A DNA stretch of 64,000 bases from Defluviitaleaceae bacterium (lineage in GTDB: Bacteria; Bacillota; Clostridia; Lachnospirales; WQUN01), in the NCBI GenBank assembly GCA_009786535.1, contig WQRX01000009.1, positions 41,534 to 105,533 of the forward strand, given 5' to 3'. Shown here in pieces: positions 54,256 through 60,752 of this stretch. The translations under genes and the position numbers were made by a program. Under the pieces are notes generated by a model, which was given only the letters and a program-made list of their open reading frames with translations, was not told the DNA's origin and did no database searches. The first letter of the stretch is position 1; each line of letters begins with the position of its first letter.

Positions 54256-54614
54256 TCCGAGGGTTTCGAGGGCAAATGAACGCAGGGTTTTACAACCCGT
54301 ACCCCCTGCGCCCCTTGGTAGTGAAGGCAGAAACCCCGTGCCTTTAACTAACTGCCCTTAACGTGAACCCGCGCAATACCTCAAACGCGAGCCAGTAAAT
54401 TACAAACTTTTTTATATAACATTCGCGTCCCTTCTCCAATAGACACCCGACCAAAGGGAGCGGTGTAAGCACAAGCGGAAGCGCGTGCTAGAGGGCAAGC
54501 CTCGATTACTGCGCCATGGGTTACTCGCCTTCACTACCAAGGGGTACAGGGGGAGCGGGTTGTAAAACCCAAGAGAAGAAAACAGGGACTAGTCCATCCT
54601 TCCCCACCCTCGGA
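54256..54614. repeat. 359-bp structured insert with nested inverted repeats
   Basis: Ends TCCGAGGG (54256-54263) and CCCTCGGA (54607-54614) are exact inverted repeats. Just inside, 54285-54328 and 54527-54570 are 44-bp inverted repeats with about four mismatches. The core of about 200 bp has further small stems. No ORF. Element 2 lacks it: there only about 26 bp separate the Xis-like gene from the next gene, with matching flanks (GCATAAC... and ...CCCACCCAAAGGAGCGA). Either a small mobile insertion or a structured RNA/packaging signal. Confidence 0.7.
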
Positions 54615-54653
54615 TAAAAATAACCCCAACCCCACCCAAAGGAGCGAACTCAA

Positions 54654-54803
54654 ATGACCAGAGAAACAAAAGTACTAGCACTTTTAGCGATAACCAAAGA
54701 AATTGCATCATGGAAAGAGATTAACCGTAACGAAGTTTTCCAAAAAGAAATAGAAAACTACGAAAAAGCATACGAAGAAATAATAAAACTAGAAGAAATA
54801 TAA
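54654..54803 (+). CDS. 49-aa helical protein of element 1
   Basis: ATG follows AAAGGAG by 9 bp. Sequence MTRETKVLALLAITKEIASW then a Lys/Glu-rich helix to the end; probably an alpha-helical hairpin or coiled coil. No family recognised. Sits at the position of the partial gene at 63820 in element 2, with the same ribosome-site context, but the two proteins are not obviously related. Confidence 0.6.
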   Translation: MTRETKVLALLAITKEIASWKEINRNEVFQKEIENYEKAYEEIIKLEEI

Positions 54804-54845
54804 CCCTCACCTCGGTAAAAAATATCCTGCAAAGGAAGTAACTAT

Positions 54846-55034
54846 ATGACAACCACTTATAACGAGGTGTTAGAAAAGGCTAAAAAAAACGGTATAACCT
54901 CAAAAATATACGATAATCCACAAGGTGATGCCATATACATGGTAGAAATAGAAGCTCAACAAATAGTATTTAACAGTTGGCATTCCTACGTTTTTTTCAT
55001 AATAGCGTATGAAGCATTAAAAAACAAAAAATAA
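54846..55034 (+). CDS. 62-aa hypothetical protein of element 1
   Basis: ATG follows AAAGGAAG. Begins MTTTYNEVLEKAKKNGITSK, then a beta-rich middle and an aromatic stretch NSWHSYVFFIIAYEAL. No signal peptide; the hydrophobic stretch is too short and polar for a clear membrane segment. Family not recognised. Part of the early/structural plus-strand transcript. Confidence 0.55.
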   Translation: MTTTYNEVLEKAKKNGITSKIYDNPQGDAIYMVEIEAQQIVFNSWHSYVFFIIAYEALKNKK

Positions 55035-55051
55035 AAAAGTAGGGGCAACAA

Positions 55052-55462
55052 ATGATTAAAACAATCGTATTAATAACAATAATTGCATTTATCGCACTAG
55101 TCCCTATACAAACCCAAGCAATAACAAATTGGTGTTTAACAGGTGCATATAGGGAGTGCGATTGTATAACCGACCAAATACCCATACCGCCCATAAATAA
55201 CCCGTGCGAAGCATGTAACTATACTCCCATAGACTTAACCCAAACAAACGAACATTTGCAAGCGATAATAAATGAGCTACAAATATTAACCGCAACTTAC
55301 AGCCAAATCGAAGAATTAAAAGAAAATCAAATAGCAATTAACATGAAGATACAACTGATAACAGTAACTCTGCTGGTATCGTTTATCATATTAGCACTCG
55401 TTGGCATAATTAAATTTATTTACTACAGCTATATCCAGCCATGGCTTGAACCATGCTGTTGA
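55052..55462 (+). CDS. Cys-rich secreted/membrane protein, possible minor virion protein
   Basis: 136 aa. Signal peptide at residues 1-23 (IVLITIIAFIALVPIQTQA). About 60 exported residues with five cysteines follow (CLTGAYRECDC, CEAC), then a coiled-coil-like LQAIINELQILTATYSQIEEL, one membrane segment (LITVTLLVSFIILALVGIIKF) and a short cytoplasmic tail ending in CC. Topology and position just before the coat gene resemble minor coat or assembly proteins of filamentous phages. The gene is not recognised by sequence. Confidence 0.6.
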   Translation: MIKTIVLITIIAFIALVPIQTQAITNWCLTGAYRECDCITDQIPIPPINNPCEACNYTPIDLTQTNEHLQAIINELQILTATYSQIEELKENQIAINMKIQLITVTLLVSFIILALVGIIKFIYYSYIQPWLEPCC

Positions 55463-55490
55463 TATAAAAAATAAGGAAAGGAGAATTACA

Positions 55491-55661
55491 ATGACCCCTA
55501 CTACTGGTATTTTCGGTGACCTCAACCTTGTACCCGCGCTACAATCGTTCGTTAGCGATGCAAGCGGTATGATAGTTGAGCTTCTGCCCGTAGGCGTTGG
55601 CTTAATCCTCGTATTAGCCGCTCCTCGTATCGTGCGTCGTATTGTTGGCGCATTCGTTTAA
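55491..55661 (+). CDS. Major coat protein-like (pVIII-like)
   Basis: 56 aa from the ATG at 55491 (GGAAAGGAG upstream); a longer frame back to 55446 is less likely. Amphipathic, mildly acidic N-terminus (DLNLVPALQSFVSDASG), one hydrophobic helix (MIVELLPVGVGLILVLAA) and a basic C-terminus (PRIVRRIVGAFV). This charge layout and size match mature filamentous-phage coat subunits, which pack around ssDNA through the basic end. No signal peptide is seen. A hairpin follows the gene, as after gVIII in other filamentous phages, where it favours high coat expression. Sequence identity to known coats was not checked. Confidence 0.7.
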   Translation: MTPTTGIFGDLNLVPALQSFVSDASGMIVELLPVGVGLILVLAAPRIVRRIVGAFV

Positions 55662-55771
55662 TCGTTATGCGTATGGTTGTAAAAACTAGAATCTTATCTA
55701 TAAGTACGGGTAATTAACTTGCCCATATAATTAGCTAAGAAGAAGGTTATTAGAACCATAAGGTATAACCA

Positions 55772-55792
55772 AGGGGAGTAACCCGCTCCCCT
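55772..55792 (+). terminator. Hairpin after the coat-like gene
   Basis: AGGGGAG / CTCCCCT with a 7-nt loop, in the 160-bp gap between the coat-like and 506-aa genes. No T-run, so at best a partial terminator or mRNA-stabilising stem. Confidence 0.45.
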
Positions 55793-55821
55793 AATACATA
55801 AAACAGAAAGGAAAACGGCAA

Positions 55822-57342
55822 ATGTATAAAAAAATAATCATAAGCGTGTTAATTATAGCAATAACATTTGTCGCATATCCAATACCCACCCGCGCAGAAG
55901 GATTAACAAATGTAGCCAGAAATACATTAACAGCAATAATAATCGCAGGTGGCGTATCTTTCGATAGTACCAGCGCAATAACAACGTTTATAGATAAATT
56001 AGCAAGTGAATTAACAGTCGCGCAAATTAATGAATTAAATTCGGCTTCAACGCAATTAAATGTGAATCGTACCTCTGTAGCTGGGGATACAATTAATACA
56101 ACGGCTATATCTTGGGAAACGATAAGAGAAATATGGGATATTTTTATAAGGCAAAATTACATTTATGTTTGCGACAATCAAACAAGGCTGGAAATAGAAG
56201 AAACTCCGAGTTTAGGAAACTTGGGAAGATTAAGGGCAGTGGGCACTATATTAAATACCCCAGTATTTTGTCTAGGTGACTTCACATTAGATTTTAATAC
56301 ACATTGGATAGGCTTTGGCTTAGGCAGAATGAACGTGGCAGACATGGTACCGTTTTATAATGTTTTGCAAAACCCAATGTATTTTAATGTAGGGCATTGG
56401 ACGGCACAAAGAGAATATATAGCGAGTGAAGGTATTTGGGAAATAGCAATAAGAAGAAACGGTTTTTTTAACTCTTTTGGAATAGATTGTGGTTGGGGTG
56501 AAAGAACATTTTTAAATCCATTGGGATTCGGATTATTTAGGTTTAATCATTTTGGAAGTTCAACCATACGATTTATGCAAGTAACAGAAATTACGTATTG
56601 GAATGGCTTCCATACACTTCATTTTGCATTTACGTCCGAATCGCCGTTTGGTGCTAATGCATTAGAACCATTTAATACAATAGGCGCAGACTTAGCTGTA
56701 AATAATATTTTCACCAACAAAACCAATACAGAAAATGCAATAAGAAGCGTAGCAGAAACAACGGTAGGTGGAACGCAATTATTAATTAGGGTAGAAGAAA
56801 ATGTACCACAATTAGTAAATGCAGTTATGCCCAATGTAGTAGAAGGACAGGCATTACCCGTTGCGCCCCCAGTTGATGGCGCGTTAATGGATATATTACG
56901 GGAAATTAGAAATTCTGTACGTAACTTGCCCAACGCAATAATCGACGGAATGACAACCATGTTTCAAAATTTATTTGTCCCAAGTGAAACATTTTTTCAA
57001 GATAATTTTGACGAATTGCAAGACGAATTGCGAGAACGTTTACCCTATCAAATTTACATTGATACATTTGGACAGCTTAGAAACATGCAAACCGCGCTAG
57101 ATATGTCCGCGACTACACGCGCATTACCAATAACCCATGCAACGGCAAATGCAACAAATCTATCACTAGATAACCCCGAGCAATATATTTCCATGGTAAC
57201 AAACTTAATACGCCCACATTTAAACGCAATAAGAAATGTAGTAGGCGCATTATATGGAATATTACTAGCCCTATTTAACTACAGGCAATTGTTATGGCTA
57301 ATCCGTGGCACATCGCCAATAAGCATTGATAAAGCAGGGTAA
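55822..57342 (+). CDS. Large secreted protein with C-terminal anchor, candidate adsorption protein (pIII-like)
   Basis: 506 aa. Signal peptide 1-25 (IIISVLIIAITFVAYPIPTRA). A long exported region rich in Asn, Thr and aromatics, with two cysteines near FVCLGDF/IDCGWGE. A helical stretch near 350-420 (MDILREIRNSVRNLPNAII) and a C-terminal hydrophobic segment (NVVGALYGILLALFNYRQLLWLI) with a short basic tail. Size, topology and place after the coat gene match filamentous-phage pIII, which binds the host receptor and caps the virion. These proteins diverge fast, so lack of recognisable sequence is expected. Role is inferred. Confidence 0.6.
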   Translation: MYKKIIISVLIIAITFVAYPIPTRAEGLTNVARNTLTAIIIAGGVSFDSTSAITTFIDKLASELTVAQINELNSASTQLNVNRTSVAGDTINTTAISWETIREIWDIFIRQNYIYVCDNQTRLEIEETPSLGNLGRLRAVGTILNTPVFCLGDFTLDFNTHWIGFGLGRMNVADMVPFYNVLQNPMYFNVGHWTAQREYIASEGIWEIAIRRNGFFNSFGIDCGWGERTFLNPLGFGLFRFNHFGSSTIRFMQVTEITYWNGFHTLHFAFTSESPFGANALEPFNTIGADLAVNNIFTNKTNTENAIRSVAETTVGGTQLLIRVEENVPQLVNAVMPNVVEGQALPVAPPVDGALMDILREIRNSVRNLPNAIIDGMTTMFQNLFVPSETFFQDNFDELQDELRERLPYQIYIDTFGQLRNMQTALDMSATTRALPITHATANATNLSLDNPEQYISMVTNLIRPHLNAIRNVVGALYGILLALFNYRQLLWLIRGTSPISIDKAG

Positions 57343-57354
57343 AAGGAGTTAAAA

Positions 57355-57609
57355 ATGATAATAGAATTGTTATTGCGCCCCATATTTGCGCTATTAAGGT
57401 TTGCAATGCAGTTTATCCCAAGCATGGGCGATAACGCAGAAGCACCTGTACAAGTAGTTTATCTTATGGAAATAATTGGAGTAGCATTTTATATTTTTCC
57501 ACCACAATTATTTTTTATCTTTATAGCTAATTCCATGTTTTGGATGTCGGCTCATATGGGCTGGGCGATAATAGAATGGGTATACAAAAAAATCCCTGGC
57601 GTTAATTAA
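57355..57609 (+). CDS. Small membrane protein, pVI-like candidate
   Basis: 84 aa, AAAAGGAG 6 bp upstream. Two or three hydrophobic segments (LLLRPIFALLRFAMQFI, VVYLMEIIGVAFYIF, LFFIFIANSMFWMSAHMGWAI). In filamentous phages a small hydrophobic minor coat protein (pVI) lies between gIII and gI, as this gene lies between the pIII-like and Zot-like genes. Not recognised by sequence. Confidence 0.55.
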   Translation: MIIELLLRPIFALLRFAMQFIPSMGDNAEAPVQVVYLMEIIGVAFYIFPPQLFFIFIANSMFWMSAHMGWAIIEWVYKKIPGVN

Positions 57610-57639
57610 CACAGAATAAATACAAAAAGGATGATAAAC

Positions 57640-58476
57640 ATGTTAGTTAAAATCAAACAACTAATAAAACGTACTCCCAAGGAAATTCCCATAAAAGAAC
57701 CCGTCCCACAACCCCACCTAGAAATAAAGCCCCCACCCTTTGCAGAAACATTTTTTCTATTCGACTTCCCCGTAATACGTTTGCTATCCCATATCATACG
57801 TTTAATTGGTTACATCGTCCTCGACCTAGCTCGTGCGATAAAAACCCGCGACAAAAAAGCACATTTATTTGGTATATGGTGCTTTGTCGGCTTGCCGGGT
57901 GCTGGTAAAACAATGTCGTTAGTAAATTACCTAGACAATCAACGGCGAAAATACGGGGATAAAATAATTATCATTACGAATTTTTATTACGCAGGGCAAG
58001 ATGCCCATTTAAAAGATTGGAAAATGCTTATGGACGAATACGACCGCCCCGTAATTTTCGCGTGGGACGAGCTTCAAAACGAATTTAATTCACGGGAATA
58101 TAAAGGTTTTCCAACGCCCCTAGTCCATGAATTAACCCAAAATCGCAAGGGGCATGGTAAACAAGTTGTATATACCACGCAGACTTTTACCGCAGTAGAT
58201 AAAAATTTTCGTAGCCTTACTACTATGGTAGTAGATTGTCGCACCTACTTCAAACGCCTAACCACTAGTGCATATTACAAGCGCGAAGTATACGAAGCAC
58301 GAATAGAAGCAAAAGCAATTGACCGCAAAATAAAAAACAAACCCAAACGCCGTGAACGGTTTTTACAAACGGACTACCTGCGTAGTCGCTACGATTCCTA
58401 CCAACGCTTAGATTACCTCAAAGGGCTTGAATATACGGGACTAGAAACGCCCCCGCTAACGCTAAACACAAACTAA
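57640..58476 (+). CDS. Zot/pI-like morphogenesis ATPase
   Basis: 278 aa from the ATG at 57640 (AAAGGA 9 bp upstream). Walker A FVGLPGAGKTMSLVNYL (84-91), Walker B PVIFAWDELQN (about 138-146), then LTQNRKGHGKQVVYTTQTFTAVDKNFRSL, the sensor region of Zot-type proteins. A hydrophobic helix (VIRLLSHIIRLIGYIVLDLA, about 45-64) precedes the ATPase, whereas classical pI has its membrane segment after it. In filamentous phages this protein is the inner-membrane motor of virion extrusion and the marker gene of the group. A basic C-terminal tail follows. Confidence 0.85.
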   Translation: MLVKIKQLIKRTPKEIPIKEPVPQPHLEIKPPPFAETFFLFDFPVIRLLSHIIRLIGYIVLDLARAIKTRDKKAHLFGIWCFVGLPGAGKTMSLVNYLDNQRRKYGDKIIIITNFYYAGQDAHLKDWKMLMDEYDRPVIFAWDELQNEFNSREYKGFPTPLVHELTQNRKGHGKQVVYTTQTFTAVDKNFRSLTTMVVDCRTYFKRLTTSAYYKREVYEARIEAKAIDRKIKNKPKRRERFLQTDYLRSRYDSYQRLDYLKGLEYTGLETPPLTLNTN

Positions 58477-58540
58477 CCCCACCTATAAAGGCTGTGACGG
58501 TTATCCCCGCGCAGAAAAAAATATATAAGGAGCGATTTAC

Positions 58541-58780
58541 ATGTTAATGACTTTACAAGGAAAAAGGGAACTGGATTTCAAAGACCAAACAGGCAATTTG
58601 GTACAAGGTACAAGCCTATTTGTTAGCTTCAAAGAAGATGGCGTAGAAGGGCAAGCAACGGCAAAAATATTTGCAAAAAAGGGTTTTGTGTTTCCCGACA
58701 ACATAAAAATCGGCGATAATATAGAATGCTTTTTTAACCAGCGGGGTAAGCTCGATGCAATTATTCCCGCTAGAAAGTAA
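58541..58780 (+). CDS. 79-aa protein, candidate ssDNA-binding (pV-like)
   Basis: ATG follows AAGGAG with 9-bp spacing. Small, all-beta pattern: LQGKRELDFKDQTGNLVQGT, then GQATAKIFAKKGFVF and GDNIECFFNQRGKLDAI. This is like the OB-fold/pV size class that coats single-stranded genomes before packaging. Position just before the origin and rep is compatible. No strong family signature, so tentative. Confidence 0.5.
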   Translation: MLMTLQGKRELDFKDQTGNLVQGTSLFVSFKEDGVEGQATAKIFAKKGFVFPDNIKIGDNIECFFNQRGKLDAIIPARK

Positions 58781-58794
58781 TTTACAAGCTACTG

Positions 58795-58828
58795 GGGTTA
58801 CGGCAAAAAAAACGCTGTAGCCCCTAAG
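58795..58828. other. Imperfect hairpin at the start of the origin region
   Basis: GGGGTTACGGC and GCTGTAGCCCC (9 of 11 pairs) around an A-rich loop, in the 633-bp gene-free stretch 58781-59413 between the 79-aa gene and rep. The same stretch holds GCCCGCGCGGGC (near 58848) and the larger structures listed separately. Confidence 0.4.
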
Positions 58829-58998
58829 CCGTGGCGAGAATTACGCCCGCGCGGGCATTTAGGCGCGATATACGTTGCTAGATTCTGATTCCCCCATCAA
58901 AGGAAACAGAACGCACCCAACGTACTGCCCACTGCGTATACGTCACTGAGTTCGTCATCCACCTGTAAGCCATCACCTACACAGGCACTCGTATACAC

Positions 58999-59148
58999 AC
59001 CAAGATGGTAGAGGGGTGTCAAGCAATACCCGCAAGGGTATAGTGAAAAAAATTTTTTCTAGCCCATATTAAATAAAAACCCTCGTACATATGGCGGGGC
59101 TAGAAAAAAATTTTTTCACGGTGCTTGATAGCCCTGTACCATCTTGGT
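58999..59148. repeat. 150-bp imperfect palindrome upstream of the origin
   Basis: Outer arms ACCAAGATGGTA / TACCATCTTGGT, middle arms TCAAGCA / TGCTTGA, inner arms GTGAAAAAAATTTTTTCTAG-CCC / GGGCTAGAAAAAAATTTTTTCAC (one length slip). A nested perfect hairpin ATACCC-GCAA-GGGTAT lies in the left arm. Could be the packaging signal or single-strand origin of the phage genome. Confidence 0.7.
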
Positions 59149-59269
59149 AGGCTGGCGAGTGCTGGGGAGTGGTAAATTTTGGATATTAAAGCCTAGTCCT
59201 AGAGGTTTTGGTGTGCGCGAAAAGCGCGCTTGCGCGCTTCGCGCCACCTCGCAGTTAGCCAGAGATTTT

Positions 59270-59305
59270 AACGAAGTGGGGGTTAGTATTACCCCCCACT
59301 TCGTT
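59270..59305 (+). other. CRESS-type replication origin hairpin
   Basis: A perfect 13-bp stem, AACGAAGTGGGGG (59270-59282) with CCCCCACTTCGTT (59293-59305), presents a 10-nt loop T-TAGTATTAC. TAGTATTAC (59284-59292) is the nonanucleotide at the rolling-circle origin of nanoviruses and circoviruses (geminiviruses: TAATATTAC), nicked by Rep between T7 and A8. It lies 109 bp upstream of a CRESS-type rep and next to repeated Rep-site-like GTTACAA iterons. Confidence 0.9.
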
Positions 59306-59402
59306 ACAAAGTTACAAATGCCAACAAACCCAGCAATATAGCGAAGGAATTTGTAACCAATACCTCGTTACAACCTCGTTACAAATATCAAACCGTTACA
59401 AA
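59303..59402. repeat. GTTACAA iterons between origin hairpin and rep
   Basis: GTTACAAA at 59303-59310, 59311-59318, 59378-59385 and 59395-59402; GTTACAAC at 59367-59374; inverted TTTGTAAC at 59350-59357. The pair at 59363-59384 is an 11-bp tandem CCTCGTTACAA. Probable Rep-binding sites; the last touches the rep ribosome site, allowing autorepression. Confidence 0.8.
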
Positions 59403-59413
59403 TTGGGGGAGTT

Positions 59414-60469
59414 ATGAAGAAAGAAGATGTGAGTAAAAGCTGGTTCTGTGTTTTCAACAATCCCGAAAAGCATGGCTATGAAGGTACACCAGCAGAAATA
59501 GTAAGCGAAGTAATAGCCAAATGGATAGAAGACAACCCTCAACGCACTTGTGCTGTAACCTACTGTATATCTGCTGATGGCTTAAAACATTTACATGCGG
59601 TTTTCGAAGATGTACGCGCAATGCGATTTACAAAGATTAAAAAAGTCTTTCCATCTATGCATATTGAAGCAACCAAAGGAAATAAAGAGCAAGCCGAAAA
59701 ATATATAAACAAGCAACCCCCATTTGATGAAATGGGCGAACAGGTAATATATACCAGTAGACACGGTGAAATAAAAGGTAGACAAGGGCAACGGCGTGAC
59801 CTTGATATTTTGGAAGAATTAATAAATCAAGATTTAACCCCCGTGGAAATAATGGATATGTCCATGTCCTACCGAAAACATGAAAAACTAATACGTGATG
59901 CGTATTATCGTAAACGTTCAAAGGAAACGCCTGTACTGCGCGATATTAATGTAATATGGCACTGGGGCGAATCTGGTAGCGGTAAATCATATACTTACGT
60001 CAAAAAGGTAGAAGAACATGGTGAGGAGCATGTATACCTCGTAGGTGAATATGAAAGGGGCTTCGATAAATACAACGGTGAAAAAATTCTATTCCTTGAC
60101 GAATTTCGTGGTCAAATAAAATATGAGCAATTACTAGCACTGCTTAGTGGCTACAAAGTCCAAACCTATGCAAGATATTCTAACGTAGTAGGATTATGGG
60201 ACGAGGTTCATATAACATCTGTGTTTCCACCCGACTTGCTATACGAAAACATGATAACAAACCATAGGAAGGTAGATAGCTATGAGCAATTGCGTAGACG
60301 TATAACCAACATAACCTACCATTACAAAACAAATGACGGCGATTATATAGAATACAATACCCCTAGTGACGAATACGAAAATTATAACAAGCAAAAACGA
60401 CTAGCCAAGCCCGAATATAATAATGCCGTTTTCACCGAAGTAAAAGACGATGACACAATGCCATTTTAG
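59414..60469 (+). CDS. rep: CRESS-type replication initiator Rep (HUH endonuclease plus SF3 helicase)
   Basis: 351 aa. Endonuclease domain: motif I WFCVFNNP (residues 10-17), motif II LKHLHAVFED with the metal histidines H59 and H61, motif III AEKYINK with catalytic Tyr97 and Lys100. Helicase domain: Walker A WGESGSGKSYTYV (185-192), Walker B KILFLDEFRG (about 224-232) and motif C VHITSVFPP (about 265-273). This two-domain order defines Reps of CRESS-DNA viruses and of related bacterial plasmids (pCRESS). It would nick TAGTATTAC in the hairpin upstream and unwind the replicon. Adjacent virion-type genes are unusual company for such a Rep. Confidence 0.93.
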   Translation: MKKEDVSKSWFCVFNNPEKHGYEGTPAEIVSEVIAKWIEDNPQRTCAVTYCISADGLKHLHAVFEDVRAMRFTKIKKVFPSMHIEATKGNKEQAEKYINKQPPFDEMGEQVIYTSRHGEIKGRQGQRRDLDILEELINQDLTPVEIMDMSMSYRKHEKLIRDAYYRKRSKETPVLRDINVIWHWGESGSGKSYTYVKKVEEHGEEHVYLVGEYERGFDKYNGEKILFLDEFRGQIKYEQLLALLSGYKVQTYARYSNVVGLWDEVHITSVFPPDLLYENMITNHRKVDSYEQLRRRITNITYHYKTNDGDYIEYNTPSDEYENYNKQKRLAKPEYNNAVFTEVKDDDTMPF

Positions 60470-60497
60470 CATCTAATGTTTAGTCAAATGCAAAATA

Positions 60498-60521
60498 TGT
60501 GAGATAATAATGGGATAATAA
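60498..60521. repeat. Integrase arm-type repeat, right copy
   Basis: Identical 24 bp to 51717-51740 (GATAATAAT twice at 11-bp spacing). It belongs to element 1's right end: next to the second integrase the corresponding position holds GTAGTTAAA twice, also at 11-bp spacing (60728-60736, 60739-60747). Confidence 0.6.
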
Positions 60522-60547
60522 ACAAAAAAGAGATAAATTTTGAGAAA

Positions 60548-60584
60548 AGAAAAACCCCGCAAACCTTATGTTTACGGGGTTTTT
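60548..60584. terminator. Terminator at the element 1/element 2 junction
   Basis: ACCCCG...CGGGGT stem with A-run before and T-run after, able to act both ways. It can end the rep transcript and any minus-strand RNA passing the tRNA-like core. Confidence 0.75.
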
Positions 60585-60585
60585 A

Positions 60586-60649
60586 CTGAGCTGGAAGGAT
60601 TTGAACCTTCGAATGCAGGAAACGAGAACCGACTAAAATCATGTTCGAT
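60586..60649. other. Attachment core copy 2 (attR of element 1 / attL of element 2)
   Basis: 64 bp, same as 51578-51640 plus one T. Contains the same T-arm-like TTCAAAT loop on the minus strand. ATGTTCGAT at its right edge recurs at 60685-60693, 44 bp on, as in copy 1. Confidence 0.75.
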
Positions 60650-60752
60650 GAAAGCGCTAAAAACCCATGAATAGCAACATTTAAATGTTCGATGAAACTA
60701 ACAAAAAAAGAATTTATCAAAAACCGAGTAGTTAAAAAGTAGTTAAATCACT

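Larger units (their letters stand above)
51578..60649. mobile_element. Integrated element 1: inovirus-like provirus with CRESS-type Rep
   Basis: About 9 kb between two attachment cores (51578-51640, 60586-60649). Minus-strand module: integrase, HicA, DUF1902, XRE repressor. Plus-strand module: 41-aa ORF, Xis-like gene, structured insert, three small genes, coat-like 56-aa protein, 506-aa secreted protein, 84-aa membrane protein, Zot/pI-like ATPase, 79-aa protein, non-coding origin region, Rep. Order and sizes follow filamentous phage logic (gVIII, gIII, gVI, gI), while replication looks CRESS-like. All genes appear intact except for the odd integrase C-terminus. Visibly AT-richer than the flanking chromosome. 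Confidence 0.85.

Noticed and set aside
59144..59341. 65-codon plus-strand ORF in the origin region
   Set aside because: It spans the edge of the large palindrome, a GC hairpin and the nonanucleotide stem-loop, has no good ribosome site and its translation shows no domain; better explained as non-coding origin DNA.
51717..60521. The 24-bp repeats at 51717 and 60498 as a XerCD dif-type insertion core
   Set aside because: Each element has its own integrase, the repeats have internal 11-bp periodicity typical of arm sites, and element 2 has an analogous but different repeat at the same place. The 63-bp tRNA-like repeat fits better as the core.
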